Shown: in pieces, positions 27,273 through 35,609 of the stretch
Layout: each line of letters opens with the position of its first letter
Numbering within the stretch: the first letter of the stretch is position 1
NCBI RefSeq assembly: GCF_014701195.1
Contig: NZ_AP018712.1
Coordinates: 372,001 to 436,000 of the forward strand
Source of the DNA: Tepiditoga spiralis
GTDB lineage: Bacteria; Thermotogota; Thermotogae; Petrotogales; Petrotogaceae
Reading direction: 5' to 3'
DNA length: 64,000 nucleotides
Program-made: the position numbers and the translations under genes
The notes under the pieces: generated by a model
Told to the model about the DNA's origin: nothing
Databases searched by the model: none
Seen by the model: the letters and a program-made list of their open reading frames with translations, nothing else

Positions 27273-28309
27273 AATATTTGATAAATGGAGGTTGTGGATT
27301 TTTAGGTTCTAATATGGCTGCACATTATATAAAAAATGGAAATGAAGTTATAGTTTTTGATAATATGTATAGGTTTGGAACAGAAAAAAATCTTGACTGG
27401 TTAAATTCGTTAAAAGGAAATTTTAAATTTATAAAAGGTGATGTTAGAAATATATATGAAATAGGTAAAGTTATTCAAGAAGAAAAACCAGATATAATAT
27501 TTCATTTTGCAGGTCAAGTTGCTATGACAACCTCAATAGAAAATCCATATATGGATTTTGAAATAAATGTAAAAGGAACTATAAATGTACTTGAGAGTGT
27601 AAGAAAATACTCGCCAGAGACAATTGTTTGTTTTTCATCGACTAATAAGGTTTATGGAGATTTAAAATATTTGAATTTTGAGGAAAAAAATTTAAGATAT
27701 GTATCTAAAGATTACCCAAATGGATTTGATGAGACAATATCTTTAGAATTTCATTCGCCTTATGGATGTTCAAAAGGGAGTGCAGATCAATATATGCTTG
27801 ATTATGCGAGAATATTTGGATTAAAAACAATAGTTTTTAGACATTCATCTATTTTCGGTGGAAGACAATTTGCTACAAAAGATCAAGGTTGGGTAGGATG
27901 GTTTTGCCAGAAAGCTTATGAAATAAAAAAAGGAATAGCAGAAGAACCATTTACTATATCTGGAAATGGGAAACAAGTAAGAGATATATTATTTGGAACG
28001 GATTTAATAGAGTGTTATGAGTTAGCTATAGAAAATATTGATAAAACAAAAGGCCAAGTTTATAACATTGGTGGAGGAATGAAAAATAGCTTTTCACTAC
28101 TTGAATTATTTAAAGAACTTGAAAAAAATCTTGATATAAAAATGGAATATAGAAAATTGCCATGGCGTGAATCAGATCAAAAAGTGTTTGTTGCTGATAT
28201 TTCAAAAGCTAAAAAAGATTTTGATTGGGAACCAAAGGTAAATAAATATGATGGATTGAAAAGAATGTACGAATGGGTGGAAAAAATAAATGATGTAAAA
28301 ATAAAATAG
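27269..28309 (+). CDS. rfbE: CDP-paratose 2-epimerase (CDP-tyvelose forming)
   Basis: This 346-residue SDR has INGGCGFLGSNMAAHY and HFAGQVAMTTSIENPYMDFEIN. Two longer landmarks are SSTNKVYGDLKYL and YGCSKGSADQYMLDYARIFG, followed by RHSSIFGGRQFATKDQGWVGWF. The last segments are highly characteristic of TyvE/RfbE rather than of GalE. It inverts C2 of CDP-paratose to give CDP-tyvelose, completing a 3,6-dideoxyhexose pathway encoded contiguously from 23006. The 4-base ATGA overlap couples it to the preceding gene. Confidence 0.88.
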   Translation: MKYLINGGCGFLGSNMAAHYIKNGNEVIVFDNMYRFGTEKNLDWLNSLKGNFKFIKGDVRNIYEIGKVIQEEKPDIIFHFAGQVAMTTSIENPYMDFEINVKGTINVLESVRKYSPETIVCFSSTNKVYGDLKYLNFEEKNLRYVSKDYPNGFDETISLEFHSPYGCSKGSADQYMLDYARIFGLKTIVFRHSSIFGGRQFATKDQGWVGWFCQKAYEIKKGIAEEPFTISGNGKQVRDILFGTDLIECYELAIENIDKTKGQVYNIGGGMKNSFSLLELFKELEKNLDIKMEYRKLPWRESDQKVFVADISKAKKDFDWEPKVNKYDGLKRMYEWVEKINDVKIK

Positions 28310-28317
28310 GAAATAAA

Positions 28318-28568
28318 AAATGATTGAATTAGTGATAGTGACAGGTTGTTTTAAATAGTTTTATAATTAAAGAGTTGATAAGAAAAAATATAAATGTAAC
28401 AATTTTATAAAAGCTGAATGCAAGTAGAAATAGACTAATAAAAGAAATTGAATTATTAAAAGTTTATTATATCGAATAAGCTAATAATGAAATAAAATAT
28501 AGATATAAATTTAGAGGTATTTTTAATTTCAGAAAAATCATTAATAATAGGTAAAAATTATATAAAAT
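28318..28568 (+). pseudogene. Degraded coding remnant, possibly glycosyltransferase
   Basis: An in-frame chain with three stops reads LIKELIRKNINVTIL, KLNASRNRLIKEIELLKVYYIE and ANNEIKYRYKFRGIFNFRKII. The LIKELIRKNINVTIL part resembles the start of a GT-B (GT4) transferase. The flanking ATG frame MIELVIVTGCF stops early. The family call is tentative. Confidence 0.35.
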
Positions 28569-28628
28569 TTGAAGAAGATAGAAAATAAATATTTGTATAA
28601 GAATACAGTTGAAAGGAGTATTATTAAT

Positions 28629-29579
28629 TTGGAAATAAAAAAAGGAAAAGTATCTATATGTATAACAACGTATAATAGGCCTAAGTTATTAAGAGAATTA
28701 TTAGAAAGTATTCTTATTCAGAGTTATCAAAATTTTGAGATAATAATAACTGACAATTCTAATAATACAGATACAAAGGAAATGGTAAAAAAAATAAATT
28801 CAAATAAAATAAAATATATCAAAAATGATAGAAATATAGGAATGGGAAAAAATGCATTAAAAGCATTTAGCTATGTTGATGGAGAATTTATGACATTTAC
28901 TCCAGATGATGATTTGTGGAATGATAAAACTAAAATTGAAAAGCAAGTTAAAGTATTAAATCAATATAAAAATATTAATATTGTTTATTCAAATGCTAAT
29001 TCAATTGATTATAATGGAAATCTTCTAGATGAATTTACTTCTATTTACGATGGAGATGAATTTAAGTTTTTAAAAGGTGAAGAATTACTTCCTGGAAATG
29101 AAACAAATTATTTTTTAAATATACTAACAGCGATGTTAAGAAGTGAAAAATTATTAAATATATTTAAAGAAAGTTATCACTATAATTCTGAAGAATATCT
29201 TTGTTATTATATTGGAGCAACTGAAGAAGAAATAGGATTTATAAGTAAGAAATTAGTGTCGTTAAGAGAAGCAGAGCATTACAGAGAAGTAGAAAAAAAA
29301 GGTAAAATATTAGATTGGAAGAAAGCTAAAGATATAAGAATAAAACAGATATTGGGAATATTTTCAACATTAATCAATCTTCATCCAGAAACTTGTGATA
29401 AGCTTGAAACTCAAAAGGTTGAATTATTTTTAGGGAAACATATTATAAGAACGGCAATTCAGAGTAAAAATATATTTTTAATTTTAAAAACAATATTTAG
29501 TGTATATTTATTTTTTGAAGAATTTTCTCTTATAAAAGCTTTTAAATTAAAAAATAATAAAAAGAAAAGTTTTGGATAG
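28629..29579 (+). CDS. Glycosyltransferase family 2
   Basis: This protein of about 316 residues has a GT-A start (VSICITTYNRPKLLRELLESILIQSYQNFEIIITDNSNNTDTK), a DDD-type metal site (FTPDDDLWND) and a mixed C-terminal part without clear membrane helices. I prefer TTG 28629 after AAAGGAG; an in-frame TTG at 28569 would add 20 residues but has no ribosome site. The last 114 bases before the stop are duplicated exactly at 33689-33802. The sugar specificity is unknown. Confidence 0.82.
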   Translation: MEIKKGKVSICITTYNRPKLLRELLESILIQSYQNFEIIITDNSNNTDTKEMVKKINSNKIKYIKNDRNIGMGKNALKAFSYVDGEFMTFTPDDDLWNDKTKIEKQVKVLNQYKNINIVYSNANSIDYNGNLLDEFTSIYDGDEFKFLKGEELLPGNETNYFLNILTAMLRSEKLLNIFKESYHYNSEEYLCYYIGATEEEIGFISKKLVSLREAEHYREVEKKGKILDWKKAKDIRIKQILGIFSTLINLHPETCDKLETQKVELFLGKHIIRTAIQSKNIFLILKTIFSVYLFFEEFSLIKAFKLKNNKKKSFG

Positions 29580-29628
29580 ATCAGGAAAATAACTGGTAAT
29601 CAGCTAAACAAGATAATTTTTTTTGTTG

Positions 29629-29967
29629 CTAATTGATGTGAAATATGATATCTAGAACGAGTAAATTCTCTAAGAGATTCAAATCGTCTAATTTATCATT
29701 TTTAGGCCAATTAAGAATCTTTCTGGTATTAAAAACATCAGAAGGCGCAAAAAAAAATAATTCATTAAACCCATGAGCTTTAAGAAAAACAAAAATATTT
29801 TTAGAATAAATACCAGTAGATTCTAAAGCAAAAGAAATGTCCTTATCTTTGAAAATAGAAACAAGTTTCTCATAACCATCAATAGAATTATCAACAATAC
29901 CTTTGATAGAATTATCAAAAAAATAATCAAGTTTATCTTTTGAAACATCAATACCAACAAACAACAT
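29629..29967 (-). pseudogene. IS110-family transposase fragment (N-terminal third)
   Basis: A 112-residue frame begins MLFVGIDVSKDKLDYFF and contains ALESTGIYSKNIFVFL and PKNDKLDDLNLLE, giving the first three acidic positions of the DEDD catalytic domain of IS110 recombinases. It then stops (LLVLDIIFHIN). The rest of DEDD_Tnp_IS110 and the Transposase_20 domain with the catalytic Ser are missing. The break lies about 50 bases from the GT2 stop at 29579. Upstream (right) is a structured non-coding stretch. Confidence 0.85.
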
Positions 29968-30003
29968 AGAAACACAACCTTTCAGATTAAAATTATAACT
30001 CTG

Positions 30004-30077
30004 GGTATATAAGAAAAGAGTCTCGTTGTATGTAAGAGCTAAAGCTCATTCTCCGGTAACAATTCAACTTATATACC
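30004..30077 (-). ncRNA. Candidate IS110 bridge-RNA-like structured element
   Basis: Upstream of the IS110 fragment, GGTATATAAG (30004-30013) pairs perfectly with CTTATATACC (30068-30077). Inside is the hairpin GAGCT-AA-AGCTC (30036-30047) and smaller GTTG/CAAC complementarity. In IS110-group elements the region upstream of the recombinase gene encodes the bridge RNA, so position and shape fit. Sequence identity to known bridge RNAs was not tested. The whole 29968-30228 gap otherwise has no gene. Confidence 0.4.
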
Positions 30078-30228
30078 AAAGTTAGTCAGACTTTTTTGGG
30101 CACTTTACATGCAAAAGGTGACGGAATTACTATAGTTAAATAATAACTCAGAGTTAGAATACTTTTTTTAAAATAAATATCAAATTTATTAATTATAAGA
30201 AAATATTATACACGAAGGAGTGAAGGGA

Positions 30229-31164
30229 TTGAATAAATCAAAACCGTTAGTTAGCATTTTGATCCCAGTTTATAATAGAGAGAAAATTATATTAGAAACA
30301 ATACAAAGTGCAAAAAATCAAACATATCAGAATATTGAAATAATTATAGTAGATAATTGTAGTACAGATGCAACTTATGAAGTAGTTTATGATGAGGCAC
30401 GAAAAGATAGCCGTATAAAAGTTTTTCAAAATGAAGAGAACTTAGGACCAGTTAAAAATTTGAAAAAATGTTTAGAACATTCTAAAGGAGAATATATAAA
30501 AATATTATGGTCAGATGATCAAATATTGAAAGACTATATTGAAAAAACCTTACCATTTTTAATGAATGATATGGAAATTGGTTTTGTTTATACTTCCACT
30601 ATTATTTACTTTGAAACTGGAAAAAAAAGAAAAGCTTACAGATTTGGAGAAACTGGAGAATATGAAACTAAAGCTTTTATTAAAGCTCATTTATTTGGAG
30701 AAAAGCACGTTCCAGTATCTCCTGGTAATGCTTTATTTAGAAGAAAAGATATTGAAAAAAATCTATTAATTGATATTAACAATCCTAAAAAATTAGATTT
30801 TTCAAGATATGGTGCAGGAAATGATCTTTTAATTTTTCTTTTTACAGCAGCTTCTTATTCAAAATTTGGTTTTATTGATGAAAATTTGTCGTTTTTTAGG
30901 GCTCATAAAAATTCTTTTTCAATAAGTTATGATTTGGACGAATATTATACTTATTCAAAAGTTTATTTTCTAAATAATATATTTAAATATAAAAAAGATC
31001 GAGAAGTATATTTTCAATATTTGTATTGCCTAAAGAAAAAATATAGATATATGATTGAAGAAGAGCAAAAAAATAAACTTTTGTTTTTTAAATGTAAATA
31101 TTTGTTTATCTATTTATTTAAAAAATTTATACAAAAATTAAATAAAAAAATAAGGAGAAAATGA
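30229..31164 (+). CDS. Glycosyltransferase family 2
   Basis: This 311-residue protein has PLVSILIPVYNREKIILETIQSAKNQTYQNIEIIIVDNCSTDATYEV, then GEYIKILWSDDQIL as the metal site and a C-terminal acceptor-binding part ending in basic sequence. The TTG at 30229 lies 8 bases after the GAAGGAG ribosome site; the GTG at 30220 overlaps that site. It is followed closely by the flippase gene and probably belongs to one transcript with it. Sugar specificity is not predictable. Confidence 0.85.
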   Translation: MNKSKPLVSILIPVYNREKIILETIQSAKNQTYQNIEIIIVDNCSTDATYEVVYDEARKDSRIKVFQNEENLGPVKNLKKCLEHSKGEYIKILWSDDQILKDYIEKTLPFLMNDMEIGFVYTSTIIYFETGKKRKAYRFGETGEYETKAFIKAHLFGEKHVPVSPGNALFRRKDIEKNLLIDINNPKKLDFSRYGAGNDLLIFLFTAASYSKFGFIDENLSFFRAHKNSFSISYDLDEYYTYSKVYFLNNIFKYKKDREVYFQYLYCLKKKYRYMIEEEQKNKLLFFKCKYLFIYLFKKFIQKLNKKIRRK

Positions 31165-31165
31165 T

Positions 31166-32440
31166 TTGAAAAATAAAATCATGCATGATACAAAATGGAA
31201 TATAATAGATTTCGTAACTAGTTTTATAATAACTTTTATAAACATTAAAGTTTTAACAAATGGTTTAGGAATAGAAGGATATGGATTTTATTCACTTTTT
31301 ATTGGACTTATTGCGACATTTGGTTTGGTTGATATTGGAATGGGAATGGCTGTTTCAAAATATTTGAGCGAGTTTATTGGGGAAAAAAAATATAAAGATG
31401 TAAACCAAGTTATTGAAATAGGGATATTGTTTTATTTAACTTTAGGAATAATAGTATTAATTATTACTATTATTTTTAAAGAAAACATTATTAATTTTCT
31501 GAATTTATCTGGCTTTTATTATAAATTAGGATTGAAATTAATAGTATTATTGCCAATTTTAATGACTTTAAATTTCATAATTCAGATATTAAATAATATA
31601 TTAGTTGCATTTGAAAAATGGAAAATAATATCAAAAATTAATATTATTTTTAAAGTAATAAATTTTTTAGGAATATTATATATAATGTTTAACTTAAAAC
31701 AAAAAATACTTAAAATTTTTGTATTAATATTAAATATTTTTATAGTTAAATTGATAGTTTCTATAATTATAATAAAAAGAAATTATAATTTTTTTGAGTT
31801 AACAAAAATAAGAAAAAATTTATTTTTTAAAATAATAAATTTTTTGAAGTATAGTTTACTTCAATATTTATTTTCAATTTTATTAGGACATTTGGATAAT
31901 TTGATTATAGCTAAATTTATTAATCTAAAAACAGTTGGAGTTTATCAGATTAGTTTGAAAGTTATGAATTATTTATATTCTTTTTTAATAAATATATTTA
32001 AAATTATTTTTCCTAAAATATCAAAAATGCATGGGAAAAAAAATTTATTTAAAATAAATCAATATATAAAAAAAAATTTATTTATATGTGAAACAATAAG
32101 TATAGTTCTTTCTTTATTTACAATTGTTACATGGAAATTTTTTATAGGAGCATATTTAGGATCAAAAATAGCAAATAGCACTTATATTTATATTTTAGTT
32201 TTTTTAGTATTTTTAATAATAAGAGCTCCAGAAGTGATTTATTATTACTATTTTAATGCTATAGCAAGACCAAAGGTATTTGCTTATTCAAGTGTAATTG
32301 AAGGATTTTCTAATTTTGCTTTATATATTCTATTAATACCTAAATATGGGGCGTTAGGAATAATATTAGGACATATTATATCTAAATTATTTGGGGTTAT
32401 ATTCTTTTTTATCTATTCAAAAAAATTAAAAGAGTATTAA
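31166..32440 (+). CDS. Polysaccharide flippase, Wzx/PST-like (first of two)
   Basis: This 424-residue protein has about 12 membrane helices. Its N-terminus (KVLTNGLGIEGYGFYSLFIGLIATFGLVDIGMGMAVSKYLSEF) and helix 5-6 region (YSLLQYLFSILLGHLDNLIIAKF) match the polysaccharide transporter family. It should flip lipid-linked repeat units across the inner membrane. Translation starts at TTG 31166, 8 bases after AAGGAG and one base after the previous stop. A second, unrelated-looking flippase gene lies at 41054. Confidence 0.85.
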   Translation: MKNKIMHDTKWNIIDFVTSFIITFINIKVLTNGLGIEGYGFYSLFIGLIATFGLVDIGMGMAVSKYLSEFIGEKKYKDVNQVIEIGILFYLTLGIIVLIITIIFKENIINFLNLSGFYYKLGLKLIVLLPILMTLNFIIQILNNILVAFEKWKIISKINIIFKVINFLGILYIMFNLKQKILKIFVLILNIFIVKLIVSIIIIKRNYNFFELTKIRKNLFFKIINFLKYSLLQYLFSILLGHLDNLIIAKFINLKTVGVYQISLKVMNYLYSFLINIFKIIFPKISKMHGKKNLFKINQYIKKNLFICETISIVLSLFTIVTWKFFIGAYLGSKIANSTYIYILVFLVFLIIRAPEVIYYYYFNAIARPKVFAYSSVIEGFSNFALYILLIPKYGALGIILGHIISKLFGVIFFFIYSKKLKEY

Positions 32441-32453
32441 GGAGACGAAAAGA

Positions 32454-33593
32454 TTGCTAATTATTAAGAATTTTTATAACATATATAATAGAGTATTAAA
32501 AAAGCAGATAAAAAAAAATATATTTAAAACAAAATATAAAAAAAATGTATTAATTTCATATATTATAGATCCTTTTATAAATAAAGAAAAAAATATAAAA
32601 CATTCAAATTGGAAAGAATCTAGGATTATAGCAAAACTATTTTCAAATCATGAGTATAATGTAGATGTTGTACATTATGATTATTTTAAAAAAATTAATT
32701 ATTCTAAATATGATTTAATTTTTGGTTTTGGAGATTTATATGAAAAAAGCTTTTATGTGGAAGATTTTAAAGGAAAAAGAATATACTATGCGACAGGAGC
32801 ACATGTTAATTTTCAAAATAATGCCGAATTATTAAGATTATTAAATTTAAAAAAACGTAAAAATAAAACATTAAGACCAAGAAGAATTGTTGAGAAAAAC
32901 TGGAGTTGCTCTACAGTATTATCGGATGCAATATTTTGCATTGGAAATGATTGGACTATATCAACTTATAGTAATTATTTTAAAGAGAGAATTATGAAAA
33001 TTCCAGTATCATTAGGAGATTTTTCATTTGAAAAAATAGAGAAAAAAGATATCGGTACTGCAAAAAAAAATTTTTTATGGTTGGGTAGTACTGGATTGGT
33101 GCATAAAGGATTAGATTTATGTATTGAGGCGTTTAGTAAAACTAAAGATTTAAATTTACATATATGTGGGGCATTTGAGGAAGATTTTTTTGAGGTATAT
33201 AAGAATGAGCTGAAAAAAGAGAATATTAATTATTATGGTTTTTTGGATATTAATTCTTCTAAGTTTAAAGAAATAATCAGTAAATGTTCTTATTTAATAT
33301 ATCCTACATCCTCTGAAGGACAAGCTGGTTCAGTTATTATTGCGATGGCAAATGGATTAATACCAATAGCAACAAAAGAATGTGGAATAGATATAGATAA
33401 ATATGGAATATTAATTGATGATATTAGTATAAATAAAATTATTGAAATAATTAAAAATGTTTCAATATATAGTGAAAAAAAAATAGAGAAAATGTCAAGT
33501 TTATCGTATGACTACATAAAAAATAATCATACAATTGAAAAATTTGAAAAAATTTTTGATGAAAGCTTAAAATATTTTTTTAAAGAGGAATAA
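32454..33593 (+). CDS. Glycosyltransferase, GT-B fold (GT4-like)
   Basis: This 379-residue protein has a C-terminal nucleotide-sugar half recognisable by FLWLGSTGLVHKGLDLCIEAFSK, LHICGAFEE, INYYGFLDINS and YPTSSEGQAGSVIIAMANGLIPIATKECGI, the GT4-type E-x7-E region (here SEGQAGSVIIAMA). The N-terminal half is less typical and contains VLISYIIDPF and YATGAHVNFQ. The TTG start follows AAGGAGACG by 8 bases. Confidence 0.8.
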   Translation: MLIIKNFYNIYNRVLKKQIKKNIFKTKYKKNVLISYIIDPFINKEKNIKHSNWKESRIIAKLFSNHEYNVDVVHYDYFKKINYSKYDLIFGFGDLYEKSFYVEDFKGKRIYYATGAHVNFQNNAELLRLLNLKKRKNKTLRPRRIVEKNWSCSTVLSDAIFCIGNDWTISTYSNYFKERIMKIPVSLGDFSFEKIEKKDIGTAKKNFLWLGSTGLVHKGLDLCIEAFSKTKDLNLHICGAFEEDFFEVYKNELKKENINYYGFLDINSSKFKEIISKCSYLIYPTSSEGQAGSVIIAMANGLIPIATKECGIDIDKYGILIDDISINKIIEIIKNVSIYSEKKIEKMSSLSYDYIKNNHTIEKFEKIFDESLKYFFKEE

Positions 33594-33596
33594 TGT

Positions 33597-33802
33597 TGAA
33601 AAACAATTTTATTTAGTATTATTACAATATGTTACAATAGTGAGGGCATAATTGAAAAAAAATTAGAATTAGTATTAAATCAAACTTATAAAAATATATT
33701 TTTAATTTTAAAAACAATATTTAGTGTATATTTATTTTTTGAAGAATTTTCTCTTATAAAAGCTTTTAAATTAAAAAATAATAAAAAGAAAAGTTTTGGA
33801 TA
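33597..33802 (+). pseudogene. Chimeric glycosyltransferase remnant
   Basis: The left part (from 33615) encodes SIITICYNSEGIIEKKLELVLNQTYKNI, the N-terminus of a GT2 enzyme with no usable start. From 33689 to 33802 the DNA is identical, base for base as read, to 29465-29578, the 3' tail of the GT2 gene at 28629. The join falls in the A-rich run TAAAAATATA. The result is a 5'-GT2/3'-tail chimera that cannot encode an enzyme. Confidence 0.85.
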
Positions 33803-33859
33803 AATTTTAGTAAAGTAACATTCCTGTAAGTAAAAAAAATAGGAGTTGAAAAAAAGGAA

Positions 33860-33917
33860 CCTCCCAGTAAAATATAAAATGTAGAGCAAAACTACAAATA
33901 TTTTACAAAAAGGGAGG
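33860..33917 (+). promoter_or_regulatory. Hairpin that sequesters the IS110 transposase ribosome site
   Basis: CCTCCC (33860-33865) can pair with GGGAGG (33912-33917), the transposase ribosome site. GTAAAATAT (33867-33875) pairs with ATATTTTAC (33898-33906). Such a structure would limit translation from read-through transcripts. Confidence 0.5.
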
Positions 33918-33925
33918 AACCTCAA

Positions 33926-35128
33926 ATGAATTATACACAAAATGAAAAAATAAAGCAAGTAGATGAAAAAACATTGGTAGTAGGAGTAGATATAGCAAAG
34001 GAAACACATTACGCAAGAACATTTGATAATAGAGGAATAGAGTACGGGAAAGTAATAAAATTCAACTCAACGAGAGAAGGATTTGAAAGTTTTGAAAAAC
34101 AAATAAAAGAAATAGCCGAAATAATAGGAAGAGAGAAAATAATAATAGGAATAGAACTAACAGGGCATTATTGGTATACATTAGCAAATTATGTAAACAA
34201 AAAAGAAATGATGTTAGTACAAGTAAATCCATATCATGTAAAAAGGGCAAAGGAATTAGAGTGCACCAAGTAAAAGTGATAGAAAAGATCCAAAAACAAT
34301 AGCGATGTTAGTGAAAGATGGAAGATATGCAATACCATATATACCAAGAGGAATATATGCAGAGATAAGAAAAGCATATGATATAAGAGAAACAATAAAC
34401 AAAAAACTATTAGTAGTAAAAAACAGGATACAAAGATGGGTGGCAATATATTTTCCAGAATATAAAACAGTATTTAAAGGAATATATGGAAAAGCATCAA
34501 TAATAACACTAGAGGAACTCAGTATACCGCTAGAAATAATAAAATTAAATGCTGAAGAAATAGTAGAAATATGGCAAAAAGGAATAAAAAGAGCGGTAGG
34601 GATAAAAAGAGCAAAAAGTTTAATAGAAGCAGCAAAAGAGACAATAGGGATAAAAGATGGATTTTCAATGGTAAGAAATTAAAGGATTAATAGAAGAATA
34701 TAAAAAATTAGAAAATGATTTAAAAGAAATACAAGAAAAATTGAGTACGATGGTATATACAATACCAAGAATAGAAAATGCACTCAGTATAAAAGGTGTA
34801 GGGATAATAACCATTTCAGGATTTATCGCAGAAGTAGGAGATATTAAAAGATTCAATCATCCAAAACAAATAATAAAATTAGCTGGATTAAATTTGAAAG
34901 AAACTAGCTCAATGAGGTAAAATTACAATAAATAAAAGGGGAAGAAAGAGATTGAGAAGTTTATTGTTTAAAGCAATACTTCCAATAGTAGCAACAAATA
35001 ATGAATTTAAATTAATGCATAACTATTATACAACAAGAGTCAAAAATCCATTGAAAAAGAAGCAATCATTGATAGCGTTAATGGGTAAATTAATAAAAAT
35101 AATATATACGTTAATAACAAAAAAATAA
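33926..35128 (+). pseudogene. IS110-family transposase, full length but frameshifted
   Basis: Reading across frames gives an essentially complete IS110 recombinase. VVGVDIAKETHYART, IGIELTGHYWYTLANY and PSKSDRKDPKTIAMLV form the DEDD domain. GVGIITISGFIAEVGDIKRFNHPKQIIKLAGLNL and GKITINKRGRKRLRSLLFKAILPIVA form the Transposase_20 domain. Frameshifts occur near 34268, 34678 and 34914, so the element cannot move by itself. The non-coding part to the right (35129-35440) is structured, as in IS1111-type members, where the bridge RNA lies downstream. Element ends were not resolved. Confidence 0.88.
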
Positions 35129-35248
35129 AATATGATCCAAAAAACTAATAAATGATGTGCATGGAAACAAAAAAACACAACTTATAGATGCATAAAAAAA
35201 GTATAAATATCATTAACTAAAAAGTGAGTTAAGTCGGCATAAATTTAT

Positions 35249-35418
35249 CCATACTTCGACAATCTCAGTAACCATAAGGGTACGACCCAGCAAAGGAGCA
35301 GAGCCGACAAACCACCTCAAGGATAAGCAGAACGAAGGAATTTTGGCCATTGAGTCAGTGAGATATGGGAGGGTAAGCTACCTGAGATAATGTGGTTACT
35401 GAGCTTGTCGAAGTATGG
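35249..35418. repeat. 170-bp structured element with 26-bp terminal inverted repeats
   Basis: Positions 35249-35274 and 35393-35418 are inverted repeats matching at 25 of 26 bases (ends CCATACTTCGACAA and its complement). Inside are GGGT-ACG-ACCC, GGTA-AGC-TACC and CTCAAGG paired with CCATTGAG. The inside is far richer in G and C than its surroundings. It may be the right end or bridge RNA of the IS110 element, or a MITE. Otherwise 35129-35609 contains no gene. Confidence 0.55.
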
Positions 35419-35609
35419 TTGATACTATGACCTAATATTAATTTATTAATGGTAATTACTACCATATCCATAATTTACTAATTTTTTGAAATACCAAAAA
35501 TTCTTTTATTGTTTGTTATTTTAGTGCATTTTTTTATTGTTTGTATTTCTATGCATTTTCATGAAATATTGGTTTAATCATATTTTATAGAGGGAGTTAT
35601 GAGAATAAT

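Noticed and set aside
35249-35418. tRNA-like or tmRNA-like gene
   Set aside because: No cloverleaf with a T-loop or CCA end could be drawn. The dominant feature is the 26-bp terminal inverted repeat.
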